Below are positions 19,012-27,341 of a stretch of 64,000 nucleotides of DNA, in pieces (the first letter of the stretch is position 1; each line of letters starts with the position of its first letter). The notes beneath the pieces are model-generated. The model was not told the origin of the DNA. It was given only the letters and a program-made list of their open reading frames with translations, and did no database searches. Made by a program: the position numbers and the translations under genes. This stretch comes from Roseivirga echinicomitans (GTDB lineage Bacteria > Bacteroidota > Bacteroidia > Cytophagales > Cyclobacteriaceae). Location: positions 310,001 to 374,000 of the forward strand of contig NZ_LRDB01000012.1 in the NCBI RefSeq assembly GCF_001592935.1, read 5' to 3'.

Positions 19012-19226
19012 TGGCCATTATAGTAAACTTAGATGTAATGTTGGCCAAGCGAAAAATGCAGAGCAAGGAGCTTGCTGAGCAAATTGGAATCACATTGGCC
19101 AACCTTTCCGTGTTAAAAACTGGGAAGGCACGGGCGATTAGATTCAGTACGCTCGAAGCAATTTGTAAGGTGTTGGATTGCCAGCCAGGTGATATTTTGG
19201 AACATAAAAATGATGATGAATTATGA
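19011..19226 (+). CDS. YozG/Xre-family transcriptional regulator (HTH)
   Basis: 71 residues beginning with GTG. The start is supported by the family-typical opening MAIIVNLDVMLAKRKM and the one-base overlap (TAGTG) with the preceding stop. The single domain is a helix-turn-helix of the Cro/C1 type: KELAEQIGITLANLSVLKTGKARAIRF contains the recognition helix, followed by LEAICKVLDCQPGDIL. It probably autoregulates the operon. Its last codons overlap the DUF4870 gene in an ATGA. Partner DUF2975 genes are the usual neighbours. Confidence 0.9.
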   Translation: MAIIVNLDVMLAKRKMQSKELAEQIGITLANLSVLKTGKARAIRFSTLEAICKVLDCQPGDILEHKNDDEL

Positions 19227-19561
19227 CAAGTGAAGAAAGACCATGGGTTTTGGGGTCTCATATTGGAACCCTAATAGGATATGCGGTTGCATTGGGAAGT
19301 TTTATAGTGCCACTAGTTATTTGGCTTTCGAAGAAAGATGAATCAGAAGTGATTGCCATGCATGCCAAGGCATCGTTGAATTTTCAGCTGTCTATGCTGC
19401 TCTATACTTTTATTGCGGGTATAGGAATATTCTTCCTTATTGGGATTCCATTTTTGATCATCATTCCAATTGTGAATTTGATCTGTGTAATTCTGGCTAC
19501 TATCGAAGCTGACAAAGGCGGACTGTATAAATATCCGTTAACCATTAACTTTGTGAAGTAA
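19223..19561 (+). CDS. DUF4870 family membrane protein
   Basis: 112 residues with about three hydrophobic segments (10-35, and two in 50-95) and the family pattern of a short N-terminal acidic stretch, a central charged turn (SKKDESEVIAMHAKASLNFQ) and a closing hydrophobic block. The ATG overlaps the TGA of the HTH gene (ATGA at 19223-19226), making it the fourth member of the coupled operon. Function unknown; a small integral membrane component is as far as sequence goes. Confidence 0.82.
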   Translation: MTSEERPWVLGSHIGTLIGYAVALGSFIVPLVIWLSKKDESEVIAMHAKASLNFQLSMLLYTFIAGIGIFFLIGIPFLIIIPIVNLICVILATIEADKGGLYKYPLTINFVK

Positions 19562-19623
19562 GCACCTCAATTCTTTTGAAGTTTACTGAACTGAAAGCAT
19601 AGTATTTCCATTTATAAGAGCGC

Positions 19624-20598
19624 ATGAACATCCGTCCGAGAAGAAACAGAAAGTCAGAAGCCGTTAGGCGAATGGTGGAAGAAACCAAAGTGACAACCGA
19701 TGATTTTATTTTCCCTTTGTTTTTGCTCGAAGGAGCCGATGATAAAATTGAAGTAGACTCTATGCCGGGTATTTACCGCTTGGGTTTGGATAAAATATTG
19801 AAAGAAATTGAAGGCTGTTTGAAGCTTGGAATTAATGTTTTCGATGTGTTTCCGGTGGTGCCAGAGCACTACAAGGATAAAACAGCCACCAAGAGTTTCG
19901 ATCCAAATTTCTTTTATCAAAAAGCCTTAAAAAGAATCAAGTCTGAATTTCCAGAAGCCGCGATTATGTCAGATGTGGCTTTGGATCCTTATAATTCCGA
20001 TGGGCACGATGGCTTGGTGAAAAATGGCGAAATTCTAAACGATGAAACCCTTGAGGTTTTGGGGAAAATGGCTTTGGCTCAGGCCGAAACAGGCATCGAT
20101 ATCATTGGCCCTTCCGATATGATGGACGGCCGTGTAGGCTACATTCGTGAGGTGTTGGATGATAATGGTTTCAATAATGTTTCCATTATGTCGTACACTG
20201 CGAAATATGCTAGTGCTTTTTACGGTCCATTTAGAGATGCATTAGATTCCGCTCCAAAAAATGGGGATAAGAAAACCTATCAGATGAATCCTGCTAATCA
20301 GAGAGAAGCCTTAATCGAGGCGGACTTAGATATAGAAGAAGGGGCAGATTTTTTAATGGTAAAGCCCGCTTTGGCTTATTTGGATGTAATTAAGTTATTG
20401 AAAGACAATTATGCTCAGCCGATTGCTGCCTATAATGTCAGTGGTGAATATGCCATGCTAAAAGCTGCTGGCATGAAAGGCTGGATTGACTATGACCGTG
20501 CCATGATGGAAACGCTTTTGAGTATTAAGAGGGCAGGGGCAGACGTGATTTTAACTTATCACGCCAAAGAATTTGCGCTTTTGACCAAAGGGTTATAA
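19624..20598 (+). CDS. hemB: Delta-aminolevulinic acid dehydratase (porphobilinogen synthase)
   Basis: 324 residues, full length for HemB. It condenses two 5-aminolevulinate molecules to porphobilinogen in tetrapyrrole/haem synthesis in the cytoplasm. Schiff-base lysines are K194 (YTAKYAS) and K247 (MVKPAL). The metal-site segment reads DVALDPYNSDGHDG (117-130), with aspartates where zinc enzymes have cysteines, so this is the magnesium-type enzyme. It lies 62 bases after the DUF4870 gene on the same strand, and its stop is eleven bases from that of the convergent hydrolase. Confidence 0.96.
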   Translation: MNIRPRRNRKSEAVRRMVEETKVTTDDFIFPLFLLEGADDKIEVDSMPGIYRLGLDKILKEIEGCLKLGINVFDVFPVVPEHYKDKTATKSFDPNFFYQKALKRIKSEFPEAAIMSDVALDPYNSDGHDGLVKNGEILNDETLEVLGKMALAQAETGIDIIGPSDMMDGRVGYIREVLDDNGFNNVSIMSYTAKYASAFYGPFRDALDSAPKNGDKKTYQMNPANQREALIEADLDIEEGADFLMVKPALAYLDVIKLLKDNYAQPIAAYNVSGEYAMLKAAGMKGWIDYDRAMMETLLSIKRAGADVILTYHAKEFALLTKGL

Positions 20599-20609
20599 TG
20601 TCACGAAGT

Positions 20610-21584
20610 TTATTTTCTTACCTGAGAAACACCTGCTAAAAAGTTAACCAAGCTATTGATGAAATAGGCCCTTGGTGTTTCCATAAAAGCAGCATGGTCT
20701 CCTCCTGGAATTACCGTCCATTGTTTGTGTGAAGTGCCTAATCTTGTGAAAAGTTTGGCTTGCGTTGCTGTAGGCCCAATCGGATCAAGCTCACCTTGAA
20801 GAATTAGTGTAGGGACTGTTACTTTGGCTGGATCCAGTTCGTTAAACTGGTCGTACCTGTTCAAGTCAACCCTTACTGGGTCTGCTTTGAGTGCCGCTTT
20901 TACATAAGCATCTATCGCTTTTTGACTAATAGATCCGGGAGTAATAAAATCGCTGGCAGCTGCTTCTGCTGTAGTTGGGCTCATTGCTGGCTTTGCCCCA
21001 CTCGGCTCGTCTGGGAATATTTGGTCGCTATCTTTCCAATAACCGAAAAGTGTTAATGATGAAATGAGCTCAGGGTGGCGTTGGGCGGTAAGTTGCGACA
21101 TGGTTGATCCCATTGACCAACCGAAAAGGTGAGGAGGGTTCTCCCATATTTTTTGCTGAGCCATCCATTGCAATACCACAGCTATATCTTTTGCAGCCCT
21201 GTCTGGTGTAAACCAACCCGTACTGTCTCGTGGAGTAGCGCCATAACCTCGGCCGTCAATTGCATAGACAGCATATCCTCGCTCAACCAAACCGTCCATT
21301 AAGGAAAGGTCTTCGCCTTCCACTTGCAGGTCAAAGTCGGGGATTGCACTCCAAGTTCTTCCATGTACAAGTAAAATGGCTTCTGTAGCATTAGGGTTCG
21401 ACTTGCTCCAAACTGCTATAGGATGCGCATCAGCGAGTACGGTATTCTGTATTAGTTCGGCCCTAGTTGTTTCAAGGGTTGTGCTTTGAGTGTTTGGCGA
21501 TTGACAGCCAAAATTGAGCAATAAAAAACCTACTGAAATCAATAAGTAGGTTTTAAAGATTTCAGTAGGTCTATATTTTCTCAT
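20610..21584 (-). CDS. Alpha/beta-hydrolase lipoprotein
   Basis: 324 residues with an N-terminal lipoprotein signal (hydrophobic helix, lipobox LNFGC with C27). Alpha/beta-hydrolase fold: HGRTW oxyanion region at about 74-78, nucleophile S158 in GWSMGS, acid in LQGELDPIGP, and base histidine in GGDHAAF near the C-terminus. It is expected to be a lipid-anchored envelope esterase or amidase; substrate unknown. It follows the desaturase gene with nine bases between, on the same strand, so co-transcription is likely. Confidence 0.85.
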   Translation of the reverse strand: MRKYRPTEIFKTYLLISVGFLLLNFGCQSPNTQSTTLETTRAELIQNTVLADAHPIAVWSKSNPNATEAILLVHGRTWSAIPDFDLQVEGEDLSLMDGLVERGYAVYAIDGRGYGATPRDSTGWFTPDRAAKDIAVVLQWMAQQKIWENPPHLFGWSMGSTMSQLTAQRHPELISSLTLFGYWKDSDQIFPDEPSGAKPAMSPTTAEAAASDFITPGSISQKAIDAYVKAALKADPVRVDLNRYDQFNELDPAKVTVPTLILQGELDPIGPTATQAKLFTRLGTSHKQWTVIPGGDHAAFMETPRAYFINSLVNFLAGVSQVRK

Positions 21585-21593
21585 TATAGAATA

Positions 21594-22691
21594 TTATGCC
21601 ATTTGGCTACGGCCAAGGCTCTTGAGCATTTTGCCATGTGCAACAATAGCGTCCATGAAGCTTTTTTCTGAATTGTAAGGAAGGCCATACTCTTTGGTGG
21701 TTTCCATGACAATCTTCGATATTTTCTTATAATGAACATGGCAAATGTTCGGGAACAAATGGTGTTCAATTTGGAAGTTCAATCCGCCAACATACCAAGA
21801 GAATAGTTTGCTCTTAGGCGCAAAATTCGTGGTAGTGAAAAGCTGATGCACTGCCCAGTTGGTTTCTAAATTTCCAGTGTCATCTGGGATAGGGTATTCC
21901 GTGGTTGGCATAACGTGAGCCGGTTGGAAAATTAACCCCAATGAAAGCCCTGTAATGAAATGCATGATAAAGAAACCCAATAAAACTACCCAAGTAGGGG
22001 CAGGGATAAAGATTAACGGCAATACTAAAGCGTATCCATAGTAAACGATTTTAGAAATAATCGTTTCGATTAAAACACCAGTGTAAGTTCTTTTTTGAGC
22101 CTTCAAAAGCCCTAATTTTTTGTAACGATACAGTTGCTTAAAGTCTTTTGTTGTTAGCCATAAGAAGGTCATAAGGCCATATAAGAACCAACCATAAATA
22201 TGTTGAAGCTTATGCACTTTCAATAGTGGTGCATGCGGAGAAAGCCTCATTAACTTACCTGGGTCAATGTCTTCGTCCATTCCTTCAATATTGGTGAAAG
22301 AATGATGAAGCACGTTGTGCTGAACTTTCCAGTTAAAGGCACTTGCCCCGATTACATTCATCACATAACCCATGTATTTATTTACATGCTTATTTTTCGA
22401 ATAGGCACCATGGTTGGCATCGTGCATTACGGCCAGACCAATACCAGACATTCCAATACCCATAATAGCCCACATCAACAGCAGAATCCAAGTATTCGTA
22501 ATCACTCCGGTAAGCATGAGTGCATAAGGAGCGAAGTAGAGTAAAAACATCACTATCGTCTTTGTGACCATTGTTGCATTTCCGTAGACGGAAATCTTAT
22601 TGGTCTCAAAGTGCTCTTTGACCCTTTTTCGGAGATCGCTGATGAATTCAGCCTGATTGCTCCTTGAAAATTTTATTGCTTTATATTTCAT
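21594..22691 (-). CDS. Membrane fatty acid desaturase (acyl-CoA/acyl-lipid type)
   Basis: 365 residues with the three di-iron histidine boxes: HDANH (90-94), HNVLHH (125-130) and QIEHH (307-311). The QxxHH third box is typical of front-end (delta-5/delta-6, linoleoyl-CoA-like) desaturases. Membrane helices lie at about 44-66, 68-90, 110-120 and in the 220-270 region. It introduces double bonds in membrane fatty acids, a usual adaptation in cold or marine bacteria. A strong promoter at 22810-22841 drives it, and the lipoprotein hydrolase follows in the same direction. Confidence 0.93.
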   Translation of the reverse strand: MKYKAIKFSRSNQAEFISDLRKRVKEHFETNKISVYGNATMVTKTIVMFLLYFAPYALMLTGVITNTWILLLMWAIMGIGMSGIGLAVMHDANHGAYSKNKHVNKYMGYVMNVIGASAFNWKVQHNVLHHSFTNIEGMDEDIDPGKLMRLSPHAPLLKVHKLQHIYGWFLYGLMTFLWLTTKDFKQLYRYKKLGLLKAQKRTYTGVLIETIISKIVYYGYALVLPLIFIPAPTWVVLLGFFIMHFITGLSLGLIFQPAHVMPTTEYPIPDDTGNLETNWAVHQLFTTTNFAPKSKLFSWYVGGLNFQIEHHLFPNICHVHYKKISKIVMETTKEYGLPYNSEKSFMDAIVAHGKMLKSLGRSQMA

Positions 22692-22809
22692 AAGATATTT
22701 TTAACAAGCTTTTGAGTGTTGAATATAACCTGTTGTGTTTCGCAATGTTTACTCAGAACGGTTGACTCATCTAGAACGACTCTGACTAAATATTGGTTTC
22801 TTTTTGGTG

Positions 22810-22841
22810 CAAAGATAACAGTCTGATTCAGCAATGACAAA
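22810..22841 (-). promoter_or_regulatory. Promoter of the desaturase gene
   Basis: On the minus strand: TTTG (22838-22841), 20 bases, TATCTTTG (22810-22817). This is an exact match to the Bacteroidota -33/-7 consensus and implies an untranslated leader of roughly 110 bases before ATG 22691, room for 5' regulation. Confidence 0.75.
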
Positions 22842-22931
22842 ATTGATTTTTTTAATTGGTTAAAGAACAGATGAATGTGGCATTTATTATAGGTTCTGAG
22901 GCCTACTTAAAATGTTGGAGTAATGACTGAT

Positions 22932-23306
22932 TCAGAGGATTTCATCTCTTTCTAACATCAGGATGGAAGACTGAGGGACAATGAATAGCTTTTCGTTCCC
23001 ATACCTTATTTCAATGGCTTCTCTCTGAAGAAAAATGGCTAAATCACCTTCTTCCACCTGTAGGGGGATGTATTTTATTTTTTCCTCATTGTCTTTCCAT
23101 GGTTCGCTATCTTCAATGGGTATAGGTATAGGGTAGCCTGGGCCAACTTTGATTATATACCCGCTTTGTACCTTTTCCCTTTCTTGAACCCCCGGAGGTA
23201 GGTATAAACCAGTTGCTGTTTTTTCGGCTTGTTTCTTAGGGCGTATTAAAACACGGTCTCCAACAATGATAAGGTTTCTGAGCTTGTTGTCTGCTGTTAA
23301 TTCCAT
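22932..23306 (-). CDS. Stand-alone GroES-like co-chaperone family protein
   Basis: 124 residues with a Cpn10 fold: VGDRVLIRPKKQAEKTATGLYLPPG matches the GroES beta strands and the mobile-loop region, followed by GYIIKVGPG and a C-terminal EEGDLAIFLQREAIEIRYGNEKLFIVPQSSILM. It is longer than GroES by an insert rich in Pro/Glu at about 55-80, and no groEL gene is adjacent. Such divergent GroES-domain proteins are known in Bacteroidota but their partners are not established. A -7 box (TATCTTTG) and an inverted repeat lie upstream. Confidence 0.8.
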   Translation of the reverse strand: MELTADNKLRNLIIVGDRVLIRPKKQAEKTATGLYLPPGVQEREKVQSGYIIKVGPGYPIPIPIEDSEPWKDNEEKIKYIPLQVEEGDLAIFLQREAIEIRYGNEKLFIVPQSSILMLERDEIL

Positions 23307-23324
23307 AGTCTAAGTTGTGAATTA

Positions 23325-23369
23325 CAAAGATAGACTGAAAGTGGTAATTTCGACTGCTTGGGTCGAAAT
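23325..23369 (-). promoter_or_regulatory. -7 box and inverted repeat upstream of the GroES-like gene
   Basis: The minus strand carries TATCTTTG (23325-23332), a consensus -7 element 19 bases before the ATG. A perfect 8-bp inverted repeat (ATTTCGAC / GTCGAAAT, arms 23347-23354 and 23362-23369, loop 7) overlies where the -33 element should be. It is unlike CIRCE and could be an operator or activator site. Confidence 0.5.
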
Positions 23370-23462
23370 GGCTAGAAACAAAATAGAGAATCTACTTGAA
23401 TGGGAAGGCTAATTTCTTATTAAAATTTAAACGTTTTGTGTTCAGTCAAATGTAAAATAGCT

Positions 23463-24014
23463 TTATGCAATCTCTCTTATTTCACTAAATAATTCTTCTT
23501 TGACAGGCGCGTTAAAGCCTTTGTTGAGTAGGTGTTGATACAAAGCCGTTTCTAACTTGTAATCTAATTCTAAAAAGTGATCTAATAAACACCAAGGAGC
23601 AACCTTCAATTCAACATGATTTTTATGAAGTTTGGTTACCGTGATTTTTGATTTTGGAGATTTTAAGATATTAGAATAGCCCTTTAGAAAATCATAAATG
23701 CTCTGTTTTACCTCAGTCATATTCTCTGAATAAGAGATATTAAGCTTTAATTCTAATCTGATAATGTTTTTATCACTTAGATTATTTAAAGTGCCTAATA
23801 AGAATTGAGCATTTCCAACTTCAATTGTCTCACCATCAATCGTTTTTATTTCACTGCGCGTCCAGTTACTTGATGTCACAGAACCTATCTCTCCATTCAC
23901 CTCAATGAAATCACCTTTTTTAAATGGTTTTAGCGTCTTTAGGAAGATGCCTCCTGAAAGATTAAATAAAGAAGATAAAAAGGGCTCTTTCATTTTATGG
24001 GTTATGGTTCTCAT
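23463..24014 (-). CDS. MscS-like cytoplasmic domain protein lacking the channel helices
   Basis: 183 residues. The N-terminus (about 10-35, FLSSLFNLSGG.. KPFKKGDFIEVNG) matches the end of the pore helix and start of the beta domain of mechanosensitive channels. The rest follows MscS order: beta domain with a DGETIEVGNAQFL-like segment, NLS, then the alpha/beta C-terminal domain. The transmembrane helices expected upstream are absent: an in-frame TGA occurs ten codons before the ATG, and nothing membrane-like precedes it. It is either a truncated remnant or a free soluble domain. Confidence 0.65.
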   Translation of the reverse strand: MRTITHKMKEPFLSSLFNLSGGIFLKTLKPFKKGDFIEVNGEIGSVTSSNWTRSEIKTIDGETIEVGNAQFLLGTLNNLSDKNIIRLELKLNISYSENMTEVKQSIYDFLKGYSNILKSPKSKITVTKLHKNHVELKVAPWCLLDHFLELDYKLETALYQHLLNKGFNAPVKEELFSEIREIA

Positions 24015-24058
24015 AAATAGATACTTTGATGAAAGTTGTTTTCAATTCTTATACCAAC

Positions 24059-24072
24059 TACACATATGTGTA
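24059..24072. repeat. 14-bp perfect palindrome
   Basis: TACACATATGTGTA, in the gap upstream of the MscS-like gene (ATG at 24014). Symmetrical with no spacer, so a protein-binding site is as likely as chance. The rest of 24015-24185 shows no coding signal. Confidence 0.35.
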
Positions 24073-24185
24073 TGTAAACCCTACTCATATTCCAAAAATA
24101 GTCAAATTATTTATTAATCTTTAATATATGGTGTCATTTTGGGAGGTGATTTTCGTTTTGGGAATTGATATGCCAGCTGATCAGC

Positions 24186-26552
24186 TTAATTTAAGGCTAT
24201 TTTATCGATGATAATTACTCCCTTAGGACTCTTATCAAAGACAAAACGAACTTTGAATAATTCATTGAGATTGAATTCGGATGATTTACTAATGAGCATA
24301 TCATTATATATAAAGAAGGTGTTGTAAACTGCTTCGGAAGTTTTAGCGGATTGAAGGCTTGGGGTCTTGAGGACGTCAACAGTGAGTTGTCTTTGTAAAT
24401 AACTGTACTCACTTAAGGTAAGTTGTACGGTATTATCTGATGTATCAGTGAGCAAAATACTGAAGTCAATTGGGTCTGGTGCTTTTTTATCGTCTTCCTC
24501 TTTGTCTTCACTTTCTTCTGTATCTTGGTTATTTTCGTTTGAATTGTTATTGCCGTTGTTCAGTTCATTATTCTCATTTAACTCTTCATCCTTTTTCTTT
24601 TTGTCTCTGTCCTTATCTGGATAAGATCTCTCTTTGGATTCTGCTAACTCAAAAGTAAGTGCTGCTGCTTCGGCTAGCGTAAAGTTATCATCAACAGAAA
24701 ACTCAACCCAAGCGGTCTTCCCTTCATAAGCTAAACTATCCCAACCTACATACACAGCTTGAGTTGCTTTGTTTCCCCATTTCATGCCTACCATTTGTTC
24801 TCGCCAAACGGTTAAGTTTTCAGAGGTGACCTTTCCTCCACTAGAATTGGTAGTTAGATCTAAGTCTTCTTCAAAATCAGCAATGATTTTCCAACCTGAC
24901 GATTCATATTGATTGAGGTAAATCGTAGTGGGGAGCCAGTTGTTACCACTTCGGTGATCTTTGAATAAAGCTTCATATTCTTTTTTGCCCTGCAATGTGG
25001 CTTGCAGAAATGCACTTATATATACTCTGCCAATTTCCAATTGATCTTCCATGGGCAAAAGCGCCTTTTTATTGAGCAATGAACCATAAGGTTGTCCAGA
25101 ATCTGAATTGCCCCAAGTGGTATTGAACTGGCCATGATTTGCACCATATATATAGACAGCCGATTTGAAGTGATAAATTGAATCGGTGAATTTGACTCTT
25201 TCGTATTGTCTAAGGCCAGCAAACGACTGAACGTCACCATCATTCGCACCATGTAACACCAAGTAGTTCACATTTTCTAATGGTGTTTGAATTTCTCCAG
25301 GCTTATACTGACCATCAACAGGGGCAATGGCCACAACTGATTTTATATTAAAGTCGAAGTCGAATTTTTGCTTGGCATCATCAGGGTAGAATTGCAACTT
25401 ATTGAAAAAGCCAGCCACAGCAGCAGCCTCTCCGCCACGCGAATGCCCCATCACGGCAATGTTTTCTAGGTCTACCTTATTCTGAAATACATTGTCTGTT
25501 TCATCGTTCCACTTTCTCCAATATTTAAGGTGTTCTAAAAGTAACCAGCCTCGGGCATCATTTTCTTCATCCAAGCCATCACCGAATATGTCTTTCCATG
25601 AGCTGTTGATAAAGTTTTCATCTACACTCACCATAATCATTCCTTGGCTGGCCAAGAGCTTTCCTAAATACTCATAACCGGGATCAGAAAAATCTTCCAT
25701 CCCATGATTGCCATGAACGATTAATGCCAAAGGAAAAGGGCCGTCACCTTCGGGATACCAAACTCGGCCGTTGATAGGAAGCGCTTCTTCATCGAAACCC
25801 CAAAAATGAGTTCGTAATTTTCCAGCGAATCCTTCCCAATTATCTAATAAACGAGATCCGTCTACTGAATCGGTAACAATGGTAACTCCCTCAGCGAATT
25901 CCTTTCGCTGTTTATCATTTCCACTACCATAAGTGAGGTATCCAACTTTGTAGGCTCCTTCTTCAGCAGGGTTAGTGGCTTCAATCAGTTGAGCTTTGTA
26001 GGGTGAAGTTTGAGCTGCGTCAATGTGTTCTATCTCAGGTTTGCTTCCTGTGTCGAATAACCAGATAAGCCCCCAAACCAAACCTGCTAAACCAATAAGG
26101 CTGCCTAGGCTTGATACAACAACCTGATAAATTGAAAGTCCACCTCTGTTCTTTTTGGTAAGTGAAAATAAACCAGCACCTGCCAGTCCAGAGAAACCGA
26201 TGACGAGCAAAGGGAATTTTATAGCCAAGCTATCTCCAAAAATTATGGTGGTTAAAAAGAAAGCGCCTGGTAGCACCCAAAGGAAACTCTTGGGTAGTTT
26301 TTTCAGAATAAGGAGTAAAAGAATTAAGCTGGCGCTACAGAGAAATGCAAGAATCAGCCCGATGACGATAAGCGTTAAACCGATGGGAGTTCCTGCTTCT
26401 AGCACAAACATAAAGAGTGCTCCCAAAATCCAAATTACGACTGCGGTTGTGGCGATGGCCTTGTTTGCACCTTTCCAAGCGACTTCCCCAGGTGTTATTT
26501 TTGAAATGAATGATTTAACTGCTTGGAAGATACGTTTGAAGAAATTGAGCAT
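24186..26552 (-). CDS. Membrane-anchored alpha/beta hydrolase with disordered acidic segment
   Basis: 788 residues. The N-terminal ~170 residues hold about five membrane helices. The central hydrolase domain (about 190-530) has the HGNHGMEDF oxyanion motif, nucleophile S371 in GHSRGG, an APVDG segment, and a late ANHGQFNTTWG histidine. Its layout recalls the cutinase/chlorophyllase-like dienelactone hydrolase group, with catalysis presumably on the outer face of the membrane. A C-terminal region includes a low-complexity stretch (about 655-705) of Lys/Asp/Glu/Asn, then a beta-rich end. Weakly linked by 90 bases to the RidA gene upstream in transcription order. Substrate unknown. Confidence 0.78.
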   Translation of the reverse strand: MLNFFKRIFQAVKSFISKITPGEVAWKGANKAIATTAVVIWILGALFMFVLEAGTPIGLTLIVIGLILAFLCSASLILLLLILKKLPKSFLWVLPGAFFLTTIIFGDSLAIKFPLLVIGFSGLAGAGLFSLTKKNRGGLSIYQVVVSSLGSLIGLAGLVWGLIWLFDTGSKPEIEHIDAAQTSPYKAQLIEATNPAEEGAYKVGYLTYGSGNDKQRKEFAEGVTIVTDSVDGSRLLDNWEGFAGKLRTHFWGFDEEALPINGRVWYPEGDGPFPLALIVHGNHGMEDFSDPGYEYLGKLLASQGMIMVSVDENFINSSWKDIFGDGLDEENDARGWLLLEHLKYWRKWNDETDNVFQNKVDLENIAVMGHSRGGEAAAVAGFFNKLQFYPDDAKQKFDFDFNIKSVVAIAPVDGQYKPGEIQTPLENVNYLVLHGANDGDVQSFAGLRQYERVKFTDSIYHFKSAVYIYGANHGQFNTTWGNSDSGQPYGSLLNKKALLPMEDQLEIGRVYISAFLQATLQGKKEYEALFKDHRSGNNWLPTTIYLNQYESSGWKIIADFEEDLDLTTNSSGGKVTSENLTVWREQMVGMKWGNKATQAVYVGWDSLAYEGKTAWVEFSVDDNFTLAEAAALTFELAESKERSYPDKDRDKKKKDEELNENNELNNGNNNSNENNQDTEESEDKEEDDKKAPDPIDFSILLTDTSDNTVQLTLSEYSYLQRQLTVDVLKTPSLQSAKTSEAVYNTFFIYNDMLISKSSEFNLNELFKVRFVFDKSPKGVIIIDKIALN

Positions 26553-26642
26553 GTCAGATAATGGTTTCCAAAATCTACTTATAAATCATTGATTATCAAA
26601 TCTGTAATTTACAAGGAGCACTGTTTTAAAAAGTAGAGTTGC

Positions 26643-27056
26643 TCAAATAGTAGCTATGCACTTGAGTTCAATGGCAATAGGAGTAGGGAGTGAGTTAATT
26701 TCTACCGTAGTACGACAAGGTTGATTTTCTTTAAAGTATTCTGCGTATATGCGGTTGTATGTTTTGAAATCAGCTTTCATATTGGTGAGAAAAACGGTGA
26801 CATCTACCAGCTGATCCCAGCTGCTACCAGCATCTTCCAGAATGAGTTTTACATTTTTGAAAACTGAGTGACACTGAGCTTCGATGTTGTAAGAGAGAAT
26901 ATTACCCTCAGCATCCAATTCAACCCCAGGGATTTTTTTTGTTCCTCGTTCTCTTGGCCCAACTCCGGAAAGGAATAGCAGATTGCCTACTTTTCTGGCA
27001 TGTGGGTATAAACCTACAGGTTCTGGCGCTCTATTGGAATTTAATTTGTCACTCAT
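26643..27056 (-). CDS. RidA (YjgF/YER057c) family imine deaminase
   Basis: 137 residues matching the RidA fold: NRAPEPVGLYPHARKVGNLLFLSGVGP near the start, and the conserved arginine in CRTTVEIN near residue 117, which binds the substrate carboxylate in the family. RidA-type enzymes hydrolyse reactive enamines/imines formed by PLP enzymes; some relatives are 2-aminomuconate deaminases. The gene lies ten bases after the 91-aa gene and is last of a four-gene co-directional set with aminopeptidase P and a GNAT, suggesting amino-acid or peptide breakdown. Confidence 0.88.
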   Translation of the reverse strand: MSDKLNSNRAPEPVGLYPHARKVGNLLFLSGVGPRERGTKKIPGVELDAEGNILSYNIEAQCHSVFKNVKLILEDAGSSWDQLVDVTVFLTNMKADFKTYNRIYAEYFKENQPCRTTVEINSLPTPIAIELKCIATI

Positions 27057-27065
27057 GATATGTTC

Positions 27066-27341
27066 TTATTGCGGAGCCCAAATTTGCTTGGCGTTAATTT
27101 TCTCTAGTCTTGAAGGAATCGAAATCCTTTCAGATGATTTACAATAGAAAACAAAGCCTTTATAAGAAGTGCTATATTGAAAATACTCCTTGAAAAACAG
27201 TTTGCCCTGATGTTCAATCACTAAACCATCATCCATTTTTGAAAGCATGTGGCTAAAGTCGTTGGCTTCTATTTTAACAATAGCGCCAGATGCCTTTATG
27301 GCTTGTTGAATGGCGGCTTGTGCCGCGGCTGCTGTACTCAT
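27066..27341 (-). CDS. 91-aa protein of unknown function
   Basis: Begins with an alanine-rich helix (MSTAAAAQAAIQQAIKASG), then a mixed alpha/beta domain with EHQGKLFFKEYFQYSTSYKGFVFYCKSS. No membrane segment or signal. The ATG overlaps the TGA of the GNAT gene (ATGA, 27338-27341), strong support that it is expressed. It sits between the GNAT and RidA genes. The family is not recognised. Confidence 0.75.
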   Translation of the reverse strand: MSTAAAAQAAIQQAIKASGAIVKIEANDFSHMLSKMDDGLVIEHQGKLFFKEYFQYSTSYKGFVFYCKSSERISIPSRLEKINAKQIWAPQ

